DNA from: Bacteroidota bacterium | GTDB taxonomy: Bacteria; Bacteroidota; Bacteroidia; Chitinophagales; Saprospiraceae | Length of the DNA stretch: 64,000 bases | NCBI GenBank assembly: GCA_029781865.1 | Contig: JAKOVW010000030.1 | Location: forward strand, 72,001-136,000 | Reading direction: 5' to 3' | Part shown: positions 35,698 through 44,478 of the stretch, in pieces | How positions within the stretch are numbered: position 1 is the first letter of the stretch | Layout: the number at the start of each line of letters is the position of its first letter | Position numbers and translations under genes: made by a program | Notes under the pieces: model-generated | What the model saw: only the letters and a program-made list of their open reading frames with translations | The model's database searches: none | Told to the model about the DNA's origin: nothing

Positions 35698-36162
35698 ATG
35701 AAAACAATCATTCTCTTTTTACTTCCTGTATGCTTTGTGTTTCAAAATCTAAATGCACAAAAAACCTATACCTGGGATTATTATAAAATTCAAATTACCG
35801 TTCCGGATGATTTCAGGGTAAAAACAAACGACAATCACAATTTTGAAATGAAAGGAGATGGTATGGAATTGGCCATGCATATCTTCGAAGAAAATGTTCC
35901 GATTGATGATTTGGATGATGCAACAATTGCCGGTGCAAAAGCGATTGAAATGACCGAAATCGATGCTGCTACCAAAGTAACAGCTAATGAATTGCGCGGC
36001 TATTATGTGGAAGGATTTAAAGCAGGATACCGGGTGATGTTTGCCGGATTGGGCGATCCGAATTCACATACAAATTTCTTTCTGGTCATCACTTTTGCTG
36101 ATGATGATAAGGAAGCAGAAAAAGCAGCAATCCGGATTTTGGATTCTCTGGACGTACTTTAA
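35698..36162 (+). CDS. Small secreted protein of unknown function
   Basis: A 154-residue protein with a signal peptide (~1-20, ending FQNLNAQ). The mature part is ~134 residues, acidic, with an alpha/beta pattern (YKIQITVPDDFRVKTNDNHNFEMKGDGMELAMHIFEE, then NFFLVITFADDDKEAEKAAIRILDSL). The pattern of a 'fitted error/PsbP-like' secreted domain is possible, but I cannot name the family. It is convergent with a lipoprotein gene, leaving only ~20 bp between stops. Confidence 0.65.
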   Translation: MKTIILFLLPVCFVFQNLNAQKTYTWDYYKIQITVPDDFRVKTNDNHNFEMKGDGMELAMHIFEENVPIDDLDDATIAGAKAIEMTEIDAATKVTANELRGYYVEGFKAGYRVMFAGLGDPNSHTNFFLVITFADDDKEAEKAAIRILDSLDVL

Positions 36163-36182
36163 TTCAGAATTGATTTACCGGA

Positions 36183-36824
36183 TTAATCCCTTTTATAGGG
36201 GAATTTCTTTGATACATTTTTCATAAGTCCTTTGGTCAGCGATTCACTATTGCTACCGATGCTTCCTTCTGCCACCCAATCATATTTCCAAAGAAGGTTG
36301 CTATTGGTTTTATCGTGAATGGTCATCGCGACATTGACTTTATTGGTAGAAGTCCACACCCCAAACAACAGTCCTAATGCAACCGCACCGCCTTCTGACA
36401 TGGGTTTGTCCATAGTTACTTTACCGGAAATCACTGCGTCGACTCCAAGCGTCTTACACAATTCTTCTTTGCTGAATTCATGTAATTTTTCATAGGAAAT
36501 TCCTGCTTTGGAAAGCAAGGCATTTGTTTTATCGATGTCCTGGAAAGTAACGGTGTATTTGTTTTTTGACATCTCTTTCAGAAAGTAGGTATAGGAGTGA
36601 TTCTGAATGGAAAATCCGGTATTCTTTTGTTCTTCCTGAATGCCTTCAGCGGTCATACCCTTAGGCAATTTTTTCGCGGTAATCAGTACATCAAATGGAA
36701 GTATAGCTAATTCCCTGTGTTTCAACTTTACGCTCTCGAAGTTAGGCGCCATGTATATGGTTGGGCCACAAGAGGATAAAACAATTGCAAAAAGACAGAG
36801 ATACAAAAAATGAATGCGATTCAT
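36183..36824 (-). CDS. Predicted lipoprotein of unknown function
   Basis: A 213-residue lipoprotein. The N-terminus ends in LSSCGPTIYM, a lipobox with the acylated Cys at residue 19. The mature domain (AILPFDVLITAKKLPKGMT..., LGVDAVISGKVTMDKPMSEGG, VNVAMTIHDKTNSNLLWKYDW) resembles the periplasmic alpha/beta domain of CsgG/GNA1162-like lipoproteins, but that link is only a pattern match. It probably sits on the inner leaflet of the outer membrane. Confidence 0.7.
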   Translation of the reverse strand: MNRIHFLYLCLFAIVLSSCGPTIYMAPNFESVKLKHRELAILPFDVLITAKKLPKGMTAEGIQEEQKNTGFSIQNHSYTYFLKEMSKNKYTVTFQDIDKTNALLSKAGISYEKLHEFSKEELCKTLGVDAVISGKVTMDKPMSEGGAVALGLLFGVWTSTNKVNVAMTIHDKTNSNLLWKYDWVAEGSIGSNSESLTKGLMKNVSKKFPYKRD

Positions 36825-36913
36825 AGACTAAACTTTGGTTAGAAGCTCAAATCTACCAAAACTAAATTTCAATTTAACTAAAAACATTTTTGGACTGAAA
36901 GCAATCAAAGAGT

Positions 36914-37903
36914 TCAATCCTTGACCCATTTACGGGATGCTTTTTCGTTTCCGGATTGAATCTGTACAAAATAAATTCCTTTCGGAAATGCAGCAACGGG
37001 ATACTGGAACTGCTTGCTTCCGGATTTCAGATACGTGCTATAGATTTCACGGCCCATCAAATTTGTAATCGAAATTTTCCCTGTAACCGGTATTGCATTC
37101 TGCCATTCCAGTTTGAGCATTTCTTTTACAGGATTCGGATAAACTGTAAATTGAAGTCCGTTTAAATTGGTTGCAGAAGTGACAATATCAAATGGAGTGC
37201 CGCTATTCAATACTTCTTTGGTATCTGCATCCTGAATCCAGGCCATGATATACACCTGGCTTTCTACCCAATTGGAAGGTATGGAAATGGAAAGGTTTTT
37301 TGTCACCGAAGATCCGGTGGCTGCGAGATCAATTTGATCGCCATCAGCCGAACTAAGAAAATCTCTGAATACGTCATAGTGGATTTTCTCACCATTCGGA
37401 GATGCATAATTCAATTCTTTCTCCAATGCAACTGCATAAAATTTGTAATTCCCCACAGGTTTAGTTCCTACGGTTTTGATTTCAATCGCAGCAGATCTTG
37501 GGTTGGTCCCACTTTCTTTTACGATAATTTCAATAGCTGAAGTTTTATTTAACTCAGCATTCAAAGTTGCTGCGTTTACCGAACCCAGTGATTTTTTAGT
37601 CAATCCATTTATTACCAAAGTCGGGGTTCCACTGATATTGTAAAAATTAGTCCGTTGTGTATTGTCAACCGGATTGGACTGGTATAAAGCGCAAGATGTA
37701 TAAGGAATAGCCGGATGAAACGAAATATGATGGTATTGATTTTTATAACCGGTTAATAAAGAATAAAAACCCGGATTTGCTCCGGCACAAATTCCGCAAC
37801 GCGTATTTGTAAAATGCTCCAGGAAAATATATCGCTTTGCCTGGGAGAAGGCCAAATCCAGAACGAAAAAAAGTGAAAAAACTAAAAGTAAAGTTCTCTT
37901 CAT
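36914..37903 (-). CDS. Omp28/thioredoxin-like secreted protein with T9SS sorting domain
   Basis: A 329-residue surface protein. Signal peptide ~1-20. The next domain starts YIFLEHFTNTRCGICAGANPG, where CGIC sits at the position of a thioredoxin CxxC active site. It continues FYNISGTPTLVINGL with the cis-Pro loop (GTPT). This is the Omp28-related pattern of Bacteroidota. The last ~80 residues are a T9SS C-terminal domain (LQFTVYPNPVKEMLKLEW...FPKGIYFVQIQSG). It could act in thiol-disulfide exchange at the surface, but activity is unproven. It is a single-gene unit. Confidence 0.83.
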   Translation of the reverse strand: MKRTLLLVFSLFFVLDLAFSQAKRYIFLEHFTNTRCGICAGANPGFYSLLTGYKNQYHHISFHPAIPYTSCALYQSNPVDNTQRTNFYNISGTPTLVINGLTKKSLGSVNAATLNAELNKTSAIEIIVKESGTNPRSAAIEIKTVGTKPVGNYKFYAVALEKELNYASPNGEKIHYDVFRDFLSSADGDQIDLAATGSSVTKNLSISIPSNWVESQVYIMAWIQDADTKEVLNSGTPFDIVTSATNLNGLQFTVYPNPVKEMLKLEWQNAIPVTGKISITNLMGREIYSTYLKSGSKQFQYPVAAFPKGIYFVQIQSGNEKASRKWVKD

Positions 37904-38162
37904 AGAAATCGATTTTTACGGTTCAACTATAATCAGGCATAACGCTTGAAAAGCCGCATTGTTTAGCATAAGACAATAATTTAGCTTTCTTGAACGGACT
38001 CTATTAAAAACAGCAGGATGCGACTGCTTGAATGAATTATACAATCACCGGAAAATGCTATTCGAATTGATAATGCATTCTGATTTATGCTGAACTCACC
38101 CAAATTAACTGTTCAAATTTATTGCCTTTCGTTTAATAGCATGTTTGGTCTTTATCCGAAGT

Positions 38163-38960
38163 TCATTTTCTCTTCATCAACTTCAAATGTTCATTTTCCA
38201 GCCACAACAGGTAATCAGGATTTACGGCAAATGAACTTATCGGTGCGTTGCCTTTTAAAATAACTTCCTCCGATTTGAACCTGGTATCAAATTGGATTAA
38301 CTCGTTCCCGGAAAGATAAAATAACTGATCACCGGAAACGTCCATTTTACTTATTTTACCATTCAGCCATTTATTCTCTTCAAACAATTGATTGTTATAT
38401 CTTGAAATACCAATACCGGGTCTTAGCAAATACAGATACTCATTGCTCTGCTTTAACTGAAAAGGATATTGCGTATGAATGGTATCGATATTAAACAAGG
38501 GTTCGGAACTTACAGAAATCTGTTGTTCATAGTTTTTAAGTTTCAAAACATTATTCGAAAAAAGGGCAATGTAATCCGTGGAAAAATGACAGATCGTACT
38601 TTGTGCGTTCAATTCGGATTCGTCATATGATGAGATCACCGCAAGACTTTCATCCAAAACCAAAATCTTATAATCGCCCGGATAATACAAGAGACATTTA
38701 AACGGATCGCTGACATCCAGTACAGCCTGATCCCAGCCTTGTTTAAAACTGATGGACTTCAATAAACGCAAACTCAAATTGTATTTGCTGATGCTTTTTT
38801 CATTATTGTTTACCACATAAATCTGGTTCAACGGATCGAGATAGACTTCGTCTGCCTTTAAGATTGTATCTGTAATAACCGGCTCAAGGCCCTGAGCAGA
38901 TATTCCCGTGAACCATAAACAAAACAGGATGAAATTAAGGAAATACTTTTCCATCTTCAT
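38163..38960 (-). CDS. Secreted protein of unknown function, beta-propeller-like
   Basis: A 265-residue protein with a signal peptide (~1-22, ending TGISAQ). The rest is a run of short beta-strand repeats (e.g. EVYLDPLNQIYVVNNNEKSISKYNLSLRLL, ISSFAVNPDYLLWLENEHLKLMKRK). This suggests a small beta-propeller. Its first 26 bp overlap the end of the LpxH-like gene in another frame, so it is translated from the same transcript. No catalytic residues are recognisable. Confidence 0.65.
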   Translation of the reverse strand: MKMEKYFLNFILFCLWFTGISAQGLEPVITDTILKADEVYLDPLNQIYVVNNNEKSISKYNLSLRLLKSISFKQGWDQAVLDVSDPFKCLLYYPGDYKILVLDESLAVISSYDESELNAQSTICHFSTDYIALFSNNVLKLKNYEQQISVSSEPLFNIDTIHTQYPFQLKQSNEYLYLLRPGIGISRYNNQLFEENKWLNGKISKMDVSGDQLFYLSGNELIQFDTRFKSEEVILKGNAPISSFAVNPDYLLWLENEHLKLMKRK

Positions 38961-39699
38961 TTTTATAGAATCGCATTTGAAGCTGACCGTCTTTTAATAT
39001 CGCATACGATTGAAACTGCAACCAGTCACCCAGATTGATGTAACGCGATTTGCCATTGGCAAGTGTATAATCAATTGGCAAATGCCGGTGACCAAATACC
39101 AGATAGTCATAGTCTTTTTCCTGTAACTTGCGTTCAGCATATTGTATCAACCACTCTTTTTCCGGTCCAAGAAATTTTTGAATTGCATCCTGGGCTTCCC
39201 TGCTCTTCGAACTAAAATAATCCGCTAAACCAATTCCCAGATCCGGATGAATCCAGCGAAATAAAGTTTGTGCCACCGGATTGGCAAATACTTTTTTTAA
39301 TCTCTTGTATCCATGATCACCCGGACCAAGTCCGTCTCCATGTCCAATCAGAAATTTCTTTCCTTGCAATTCAACTTCTATCGGTTTATGATAAATCGGT
39401 ATGCTCAATTCTTTTTGCAAATAATCGAACATCCACAAATCGTGATTGCCGGTAAAATAATAAATTTCAACTCCACGATCTTTCAATTCAGCAAGCTTAC
39501 CCAGTATCCGAATGAATCCTCTTGGAACCACTTTTTTATAGTCAAACCAAAAATCGAACACATCACCAACGAGATACAAAGCATTCATATCCGCTTTCAT
39601 CTCATCCATCCATTGCACGATGAGCTTTTCACGAGCATGCGTATCCAGCCGTCCGGGCGAACCCAGATGAAAATCGGAAGCAAAATAAACGGTATTCAA
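38935..39699 (-). CDS. UDP-2,3-diacylglucosamine diphosphatase-like metallophosphoesterase
   Basis: A 254-residue calcineurin-type phosphoesterase of the LpxH group, which in lipid A synthesis splits UDP-2,3-diacylglucosamine to lipid X and UMP. All metal-binding motifs are present: ASDFHLG, VGDVFDFWFDY, GNHDLWMFDYL, GHGDGLGPGDHGYK and FGHRHLP. It starts MNTVYFASD. It follows the 3-hydroxyanthranilate dioxygenase gene by 8 bp and overlaps the next gene by 26 bp. This is a tight three-gene operon joining unrelated functions. Confidence 0.88.
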   Translation of the reverse strand: MNTVYFASDFHLGSPGRLDTHAREKLIVQWMDEMKADMNALYLVGDVFDFWFDYKKVVPRGFIRILGKLAELKDRGVEIYYFTGNHDLWMFDYLQKELSIPIYHKPIEVELQGKKFLIGHGDGLGPGDHGYKRLKKVFANPVAQTLFRWIHPDLGIGLADYFSSKSREAQDAIQKFLGPEKEWLIQYAERKLQEKDYDYLVFGHRHLPIDYTLANGKSRYINLGDWLQFQSYAILKDGQLQMRFYKNEDGKVFP

Positions 39700-39707
39700 T
39701 GATCCAA

Positions 39708-40244
39708 TTATGATTGATCAACAAATCTGGGATCTGCTGCCATCACAGAACCGCAATTCGGACAGGTGCGCATTTTTTCCGAACCATAATATTCCTTAAA
39801 CCGTGGAATAAAATCCTTTTCGATATTCTCCAGTGGAAAATAAGTATCGTGCAATTTCGTATTGCATTTTTCGCAAAACCACATCAATCCGTCTTTGACC
39901 TGTGGGGCTCTTTTGGTTTCAATCACCAGTCCCATCGTATTCTCAGGGCGAATCGGTGAATGGGGAGTTCTGGCGGGTAACAAAAACATCTCCCCCTCTT
40001 TAATAGGAATATCAACAGCCTTGCCATCTTCCTGGATCCGGACAGTTATATCCCCTTCGAGTTGATAATACCATTCTTCCGTTTCATTGAAATGATAATC
40101 CTTGCGGGCATTCGGGCCGGCCACCACCATCACAATAAAATCCTGAGCATCGATGTATAAATTGCGATTGCCAACAGGCGGTTTTAATTCTGCTCTGTGT
40201 TCCTCCACCCATTTGTGGATATTGAAAGGTCTGCGTACCGGCAT
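39708..40244 (-). CDS. 3-hydroxyanthranilate 3,4-dioxygenase
   Basis: A 178-residue cupin enzyme that opens the ring of 3-hydroxyanthranilate in kynurenine-pathway tryptophan breakdown or quinolinate/NAD synthesis. It starts MPVRRPFNIHKWVEEHR, the family N-terminus. Fe ligands lie in DYHFNETEEWYYQLEGD (His, Glu) and PARTPHSPIRPENT (His). The C-terminal rubredoxin-like iron site has two CxxC pairs, WFCEKCN and RTCPNCGS, as in bacterial enzymes. Neighbouring kynurenine genes are not present. The longer frame to 40319 adds 25 non-family residues, so ATG 40244 was preferred. Confidence 0.93.
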   Translation of the reverse strand: MPVRRPFNIHKWVEEHRAELKPPVGNRNLYIDAQDFIVMVVAGPNARKDYHFNETEEWYYQLEGDITVRIQEDGKAVDIPIKEGEMFLLPARTPHSPIRPENTMGLVIETKRAPQVKDGLMWFCEKCNTKLHDTYFPLENIEKDFIPRFKEYYGSEKMRTCPNCGSVMAADPRFVDQS

Positions 40245-40426
40245 GTCTGAAAATTTTGATAAAGGTACGGAATTGGACGGAAATAAGGCGAGTTGCAACT
40301 GATAAGGAATAAGCGTCAATTTGCCGGCAAGCAGATAGGCGACAATTGGTAAATAAAAATTACTATTGCTTAAAATTCAAAAGATTCCTTGCTGCTACTT
40401 AGCATGATATACTAATTATTTATTTA

Positions 40427-40648
40427 GGAGAGATTCCTCCTTGGCGCCCGTAATGACATTCTCATTTCTTATTTAAAAGAGAGATTCCTCGCGGTGCTCG
40501 GAATGACATTCCTTTTTTAGAAGTGTTCCCTCTGTGTCTTTAGCAATGACATCCCTTTTTATTTCCGGAGAGATTCCTCCTTGGCGCCCGTAATGACATT
40601 CTCATTTTTTATTTAAAGAGAGATTCCTCGCTGCCGCTCGGAATGACA
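40427..40648 (-). repeat. Cluster of TCATTCCGAG-type repeats (reverse orientation)
   Basis: Several copies of the family whose core reads, on the minus strand, TCATTCCGAGCGGCAGC...GAGGAATCTC. Copies or variants begin near 40427 and 40567 (identical GGAGAGATTCCTCCTTGGCG... form, 140 bp apart), 40479 and 40620. The sequences between them share ATGACATTC and TTTTTATTT-type spacers. The cluster continues into the palindrome at 40663-40722. Confidence 0.85.
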
Positions 40649-40662
40649 GTTGCCATTTAAAT

Positions 40663-40722
40663 GGAACAGGGGGTTAAAGTAAGCTAAGGCCATGGCCTTA
40701 GCTTACTTTAACCCCCTGTTCC
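40663..40722. repeat. 60-bp perfect palindrome flanked by inverted TCATTCCGAG repeats
   Basis: The two halves are exact reverse complements: 29-bp arms with AT at the centre. The half-site begins GGAACAGGGGGTTAAAGTAA. The palindrome is itself nested between two perfectly complementary 29-bp copies of the TCATTCCGAG repeat (40620-40648 and 40741-40769), so the whole ~150-bp block can fold as one long cruciform. It lies between the CoA-transferase stop and the dioxygenase start. Confidence 0.95.
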
Positions 40723-40795
40723 CCTAAATAAAAAAAGGAATGTCATTCCGAGCGGCAGCGAGGAATCTCAATTTCCTATTTAGTTAACCTGATTT

Positions 40796-42067
40796 TCAAA
40801 GATGTTTAAACCTTAAAAAGGCTTGCTTTTCCAATTCTTCCCGATGCATCGGATGAGCAATTTCTATTAATGCTTTGGCGCGTTGTCTTAAATTTTTTCC
40901 ATTCAAATAGGCAATGCCGTACTCGGTCACTATATAATGCACATGGGCACGAGTGGTAGTTACTGCAGCACCTTGTTTTAAGAATGCTACGATTTTGCTT
41001 TCCCCTTTTTTAGTTACAGAATCCATTGCTATAATCGGCTTACCTCCTTCACTAAACGCCGCAGCTCTTATAAAATCCAATTGACCGCCAACTCCGGAAA
41101 ATTGATACGTTCCAATAGATTCTGCACAAACCTGCCCTGTAAGATCTATTTCAATAGCAGAATTAATCGCAGTCACTTTGGGATTCATTCGAATGATTCC
41201 GGGATCATTGGTGTATGATGTTTCCCGCATGGACACCTCCGCATTGTCATGAATGAAATCATAAATTTTTTGCGAACCCAGCACAAACGAACTGACAATT
41301 TTACCCCGCGATATTTCTTTTTCTTCACCATTGATAACTCCGTTTTCGACCAGAGGAATGATACCATCCGAAACCATTTCCGAATGAATGCCCAGATTCC
41401 TGTGATTAGCCAATTCCTTCAAGACGGCATCAGGTACTCCGCCAATGCCTAATTGCAGCGTAGCCCCATCTTCTATTAATCCCGAAATATATCTTCCAAT
41501 TTTCAAGTCGTTTTCAGAAAGCTCAGGAGATTGAATATAATAAAGAGGTCTGTTGGATTGCACGAGGAAATCAATTTTTTCCACCGGAATGCTGCCTGCA
41601 CCATGTGTACGCGGTGCCTGCTCATTGACTTCTGCGATGATGATTGATGCCGCTTCTGCAGCCTGCCTCGCAACATCCACAGATGCTCCCAATGTACAAT
41701 TGCCATGTTTGTCCGGAGGCGAAACCTGAATCAAAGCAACATCCGGTCGCAACAGGTCATTCTTAAAAAGCAAATGCACATCGCTTAGAAACATCGGCAC
41801 ATAGTCTGCATTTTCTTCATCGACGGCTTTGCGCATGTTTCGTGCAACAAAAAAAGAATTTACATGAAATGACTGTTTGTATTCATCTGATGCATATCGG
41901 GCTTTTCCTTCTGTATGCATGTGCATGAGTTCCACCTGTTCCAATTCATTTGCCCGTTCAACCATCGCATCAATTAATAGTTCAGGTGTCATGGCTGCGC
42001 CATGGATGAATACTTTTTGATGACTTTTTATTTTAGAGACGGCTTCTGCAGCGGTGACAAAATTCAT
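40796..42067 (-). CDS. Acetyl-CoA hydrolase / 4-hydroxybutyrate CoA-transferase family protein
   Basis: A 423-residue two-domain CoA-transferase family enzyme (Ach1/Cat1/AbfT type). It acts by moving CoA between acetate, butyrate, succinate or similar acids, or by hydrolysing acyl-CoA. The catalytic glutamate is in LGIHSEMVSDG. The oxyanion/CoA segments are VSPPDKHGNCTLG, LQLGIGGVPDAVL and SGVGGQLDFIRAAAFSEGGKPI. Substrate choice is not readable by eye. It is monocistronic on the minus strand. Confidence 0.88.
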   Translation of the reverse strand: MNFVTAAEAVSKIKSHQKVFIHGAAMTPELLIDAMVERANELEQVELMHMHTEGKARYASDEYKQSFHVNSFFVARNMRKAVDEENADYVPMFLSDVHLLFKNDLLRPDVALIQVSPPDKHGNCTLGASVDVARQAAEAASIIIAEVNEQAPRTHGAGSIPVEKIDFLVQSNRPLYYIQSPELSENDLKIGRYISGLIEDGATLQLGIGGVPDAVLKELANHRNLGIHSEMVSDGIIPLVENGVINGEEKEISRGKIVSSFVLGSQKIYDFIHDNAEVSMRETSYTNDPGIIRMNPKVTAINSAIEIDLTGQVCAESIGTYQFSGVGGQLDFIRAAAFSEGGKPIIAMDSVTKKGESKIVAFLKQGAAVTTTRAHVHYIVTEYGIAYLNGKNLRQRAKALIEIAHPMHREELEKQAFLRFKHL

Positions 42068-42438
42068 TTGATTCGTTTTGATTTGTCTAAAATTGGGATG
42101 AATGAGTGATGAGTTATAATAAAACTAACCAGGAAAGAAATTGTTTAATCGCGAAACCAATTTGATTGGTACATATCGAACTATCAAACAATGAAATAAA
42201 AGGTAATCAAAAGAACATATGTATTCTGTTTTGCTTTGTTTTGGCCACAATTGAAAAGTACAACTGTTTCAGATCATCATGAATTCATTTAGATAACATA
42301 CATTTCATCAACATTTCAGTATCCAGCTGGTTTGAATGCTTCAGCATTTCTAATTGCTTTCTTACAAAGGATTCATGTTTTATCTATTTTGAATGCAATG
42401 TGTATAAGATTTTAGATCTTTGTCCATAATTTTTTATT
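42068..42438. other. Intergenic region between divergent genes
   Basis: 371 bp of AT-rich sequence that must hold the promoters of the CoA-transferase (minus) and M14 peptidase (plus) genes. No repeat or small gene was seen. A weak TTTG box (ATCTTTGTCC) lies ~20 bp before the peptidase start. Confidence 0.4.
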
Positions 42439-44178
42439 ATGAGCAATTTCATATTCGCAATTACCCTGTTTTTTATTTTTTCATTATCTGAAATTCATTC
42501 TCAATCCCTCCTCACCCCATTCGAAAAAAACAACAAGACCACCACGACCTACGAAGAATGCATCAGCTTTTATAAGAATCTTGAAAAAACATCCAAACTG
42601 GTAAAGGTAATCGAAGCCGGTCCCTCCGACGTAGGCTATCCGATTCATACGATTGTTTTAAGCAGTCACAATGATTTTACCGCAGAGAAATCGCGAAAAT
42701 CCGGCAAAACGATACTCCTGATCAATAATGGCATACATCCAGGAGAACCGGAAGGTATCGATGCCAGCATGTTGTACGCACGGGAAATGGTCACTGACGG
42801 CAACAAAAGTAAACTCCTGGATCAGATTACGATCGTGATTATTCCGATATACAATGTCGGTGGAAGTCTGAACAGAAATAGTTTCAGCAGAGTGAATCAA
42901 AACGGTCCGTCGGAATATGGCTTCAGGGGCAATGCACAAAATCTGGATCTCAACCGCGATTTTATCAAATGCGATTCTAAGAATGCAGAAACATTTACCC
43001 ACATATTCCAAAACTGGGATCCGGATGTTTTTGTCGATACTCATTGTACGGATGGCGCTGATTATCCATACCTGATGACGCTGATCACCTCACAACGGCA
43101 TAAACTTCAAAAACAACTGGGGGATTTTGTCTACTCCCATTTTGTTCCGGCTTTTTACGACAAGATGAAATCAGAAGGACTGGAGGCCTTTCCTTATATT
43201 AATTCTGATGGCGACCCATCCACGGGTATTTCCGATTTAATGGACAGCCCAAGATTTTCAAGCGGATACGCGGCGCTGTTTCATTGTATTCCGTTTATCA
43301 GCGAATCGCACATGCTCAAACCTTATGATGCCAGAGTGAATGCGCAAAAAATTTTGTTGCGAAGTCTTGCTTTGGTTTGCGTAGATTACAAAAAACAAAT
43401 TTTTGAAATCCGGAAAACGGCCAAAGAAAATTACAGAAAACAAACTGATGTAACCATTAATTGGAAAATACAAAAGCAAACGACCGACAGCATTTTATTT
43501 CATGGCTATGAAGTGGAAAAAATGACCAGTGAGGTGACCGGCCTGGAACGAATAAAATACAACCGGAACAAACCCTACGAAAAGAAAATTCCATTTTTCG
43601 ATTACGGAAAACCGGATCTCAAAATACAACGACCGGATGTTTATATTGTCCCTGCCGCATATCAACAGGTCATCGAACGATTAAAATGGAATGGCGTTCA
43701 GATGCAGATGCTAAGCAAAGACAGCATGATCAAAGCAGAATATTATCGGATCATCGATTACAAATCTCCGGCTAAACCCTATGAAAATCATTTTCTCCAC
43801 AGTCAGATCGAATTGGAAACAATAAAAACAAAGCGCAAATTTTTTAAAGGCGACTACCTGATCAAAACAGATCAGCCTTCCATGCGCTACATTATCGAAA
43901 CATTAGAACCACAAGCACCTGATTCTTATTTCGCCTGGAATTTTTTCGATGCGATGCTGCAACGCAAAGAGTATTTTTCCAATTACCTGTTTGAAGATAT
44001 CGCCACAGAATTACTGCAAAACAATTATACCCTTCGGGAAGACTTCGAAAAACGCAAACGCGATGATCCTGCATTCGCAAAAGATCCGGATGCCATGCTT
44101 AACTTTATTTATTCCAGATCAAAATTCAGTGAGCCGGGCTATATGATTTATCCGGTAGCTAGATGGAGGGAGGAGTAG
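42439..44178 (+). CDS. M14-family zinc carboxypeptidase, secreted
   Basis: A 579-residue exported peptidase with a signal peptide (~1-22, ...EIHSQ). The M14 zinc site is complete: H100 and E103 in NNGIHPGEPEG and H202 in VDTHCTDGADY. NAQNLDLNRDF is the substrate-binding Asn-Arg segment. The catalytic domain spans ~35-330. The C-terminal ~250 residues are a family-specific extension. It probably trims C-terminal residues or peptidoglycan-type peptides outside the cytoplasmic membrane. It is a single-gene unit. Confidence 0.88.
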   Translation: MSNFIFAITLFFIFSLSEIHSQSLLTPFEKNNKTTTTYEECISFYKNLEKTSKLVKVIEAGPSDVGYPIHTIVLSSHNDFTAEKSRKSGKTILLINNGIHPGEPEGIDASMLYAREMVTDGNKSKLLDQITIVIIPIYNVGGSLNRNSFSRVNQNGPSEYGFRGNAQNLDLNRDFIKCDSKNAETFTHIFQNWDPDVFVDTHCTDGADYPYLMTLITSQRHKLQKQLGDFVYSHFVPAFYDKMKSEGLEAFPYINSDGDPSTGISDLMDSPRFSSGYAALFHCIPFISESHMLKPYDARVNAQKILLRSLALVCVDYKKQIFEIRKTAKENYRKQTDVTINWKIQKQTTDSILFHGYEVEKMTSEVTGLERIKYNRNKPYEKKIPFFDYGKPDLKIQRPDVYIVPAAYQQVIERLKWNGVQMQMLSKDSMIKAEYYRIIDYKSPAKPYENHFLHSQIELETIKTKRKFFKGDYLIKTDQPSMRYIIETLEPQAPDSYFAWNFFDAMLQRKEYFSNYLFEDIATELLQNNYTLREDFEKRKRDDPAFAKDPDAMLNFIYSRSKFSEPGYMIYPVARWREE

Positions 44179-44420
44179 TGGGCTGTTGAAAGTTAGGAGT
44201 TAGAGGTTAGGGGTTATCAAGTGATTAATGATGAGTGATAAGTGTTAGGTGTTGGACTCTAAATTAAAATTGAAAATAGGAAGAAATAGTATAGGTGCAT
44301 AGTCATCTTTTTAGTTCCGGTTTCGACAAAATAAAATACTATAGCTTTTTACCAAAAGACCTGGTAGTACCATTTTCCTCCTAACTTCTAACTCCTAACT
44401 TCTAACTCCTAACTCACATC
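44179..44420. repeat. GGAGTTAG satellite tracts in opposite orientations
   Basis: After the peptidase stop a GTTAGGAGTTAGAGGTTAGG/GTGATGA tract (44185-44260) is followed by the reverse-complement type CTAACTTCTAACTCCTAACT (44378-44415) before the yebC promoter. The same units occur after recO and after the GH3 fusion gene. The two tracts could pair with each other in RNA. Confidence 0.75.
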
Positions 44421-44448
44421 TCCTTATCCCAACTGCCAACTTTTTCCC

Positions 44449-44456
44449 TATCTTTG
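44449..44456 (+). promoter_or_regulatory. Putative -7 promoter box of the yebC operon
   Basis: TATCTTTG, exact consensus match, ends 22 bp before the ATG at 44479. Confidence 0.55.
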
Positions 44457-44478
44457 CCCCCCTTAAGTAATCGCTTTT

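Noticed and set aside
40663..40722. Insertion-sequence end
   Set aside because: The palindrome has no transposase, no target-site duplication visible and no partner repeat that would delimit an element. It is reported as a palindrome instead.
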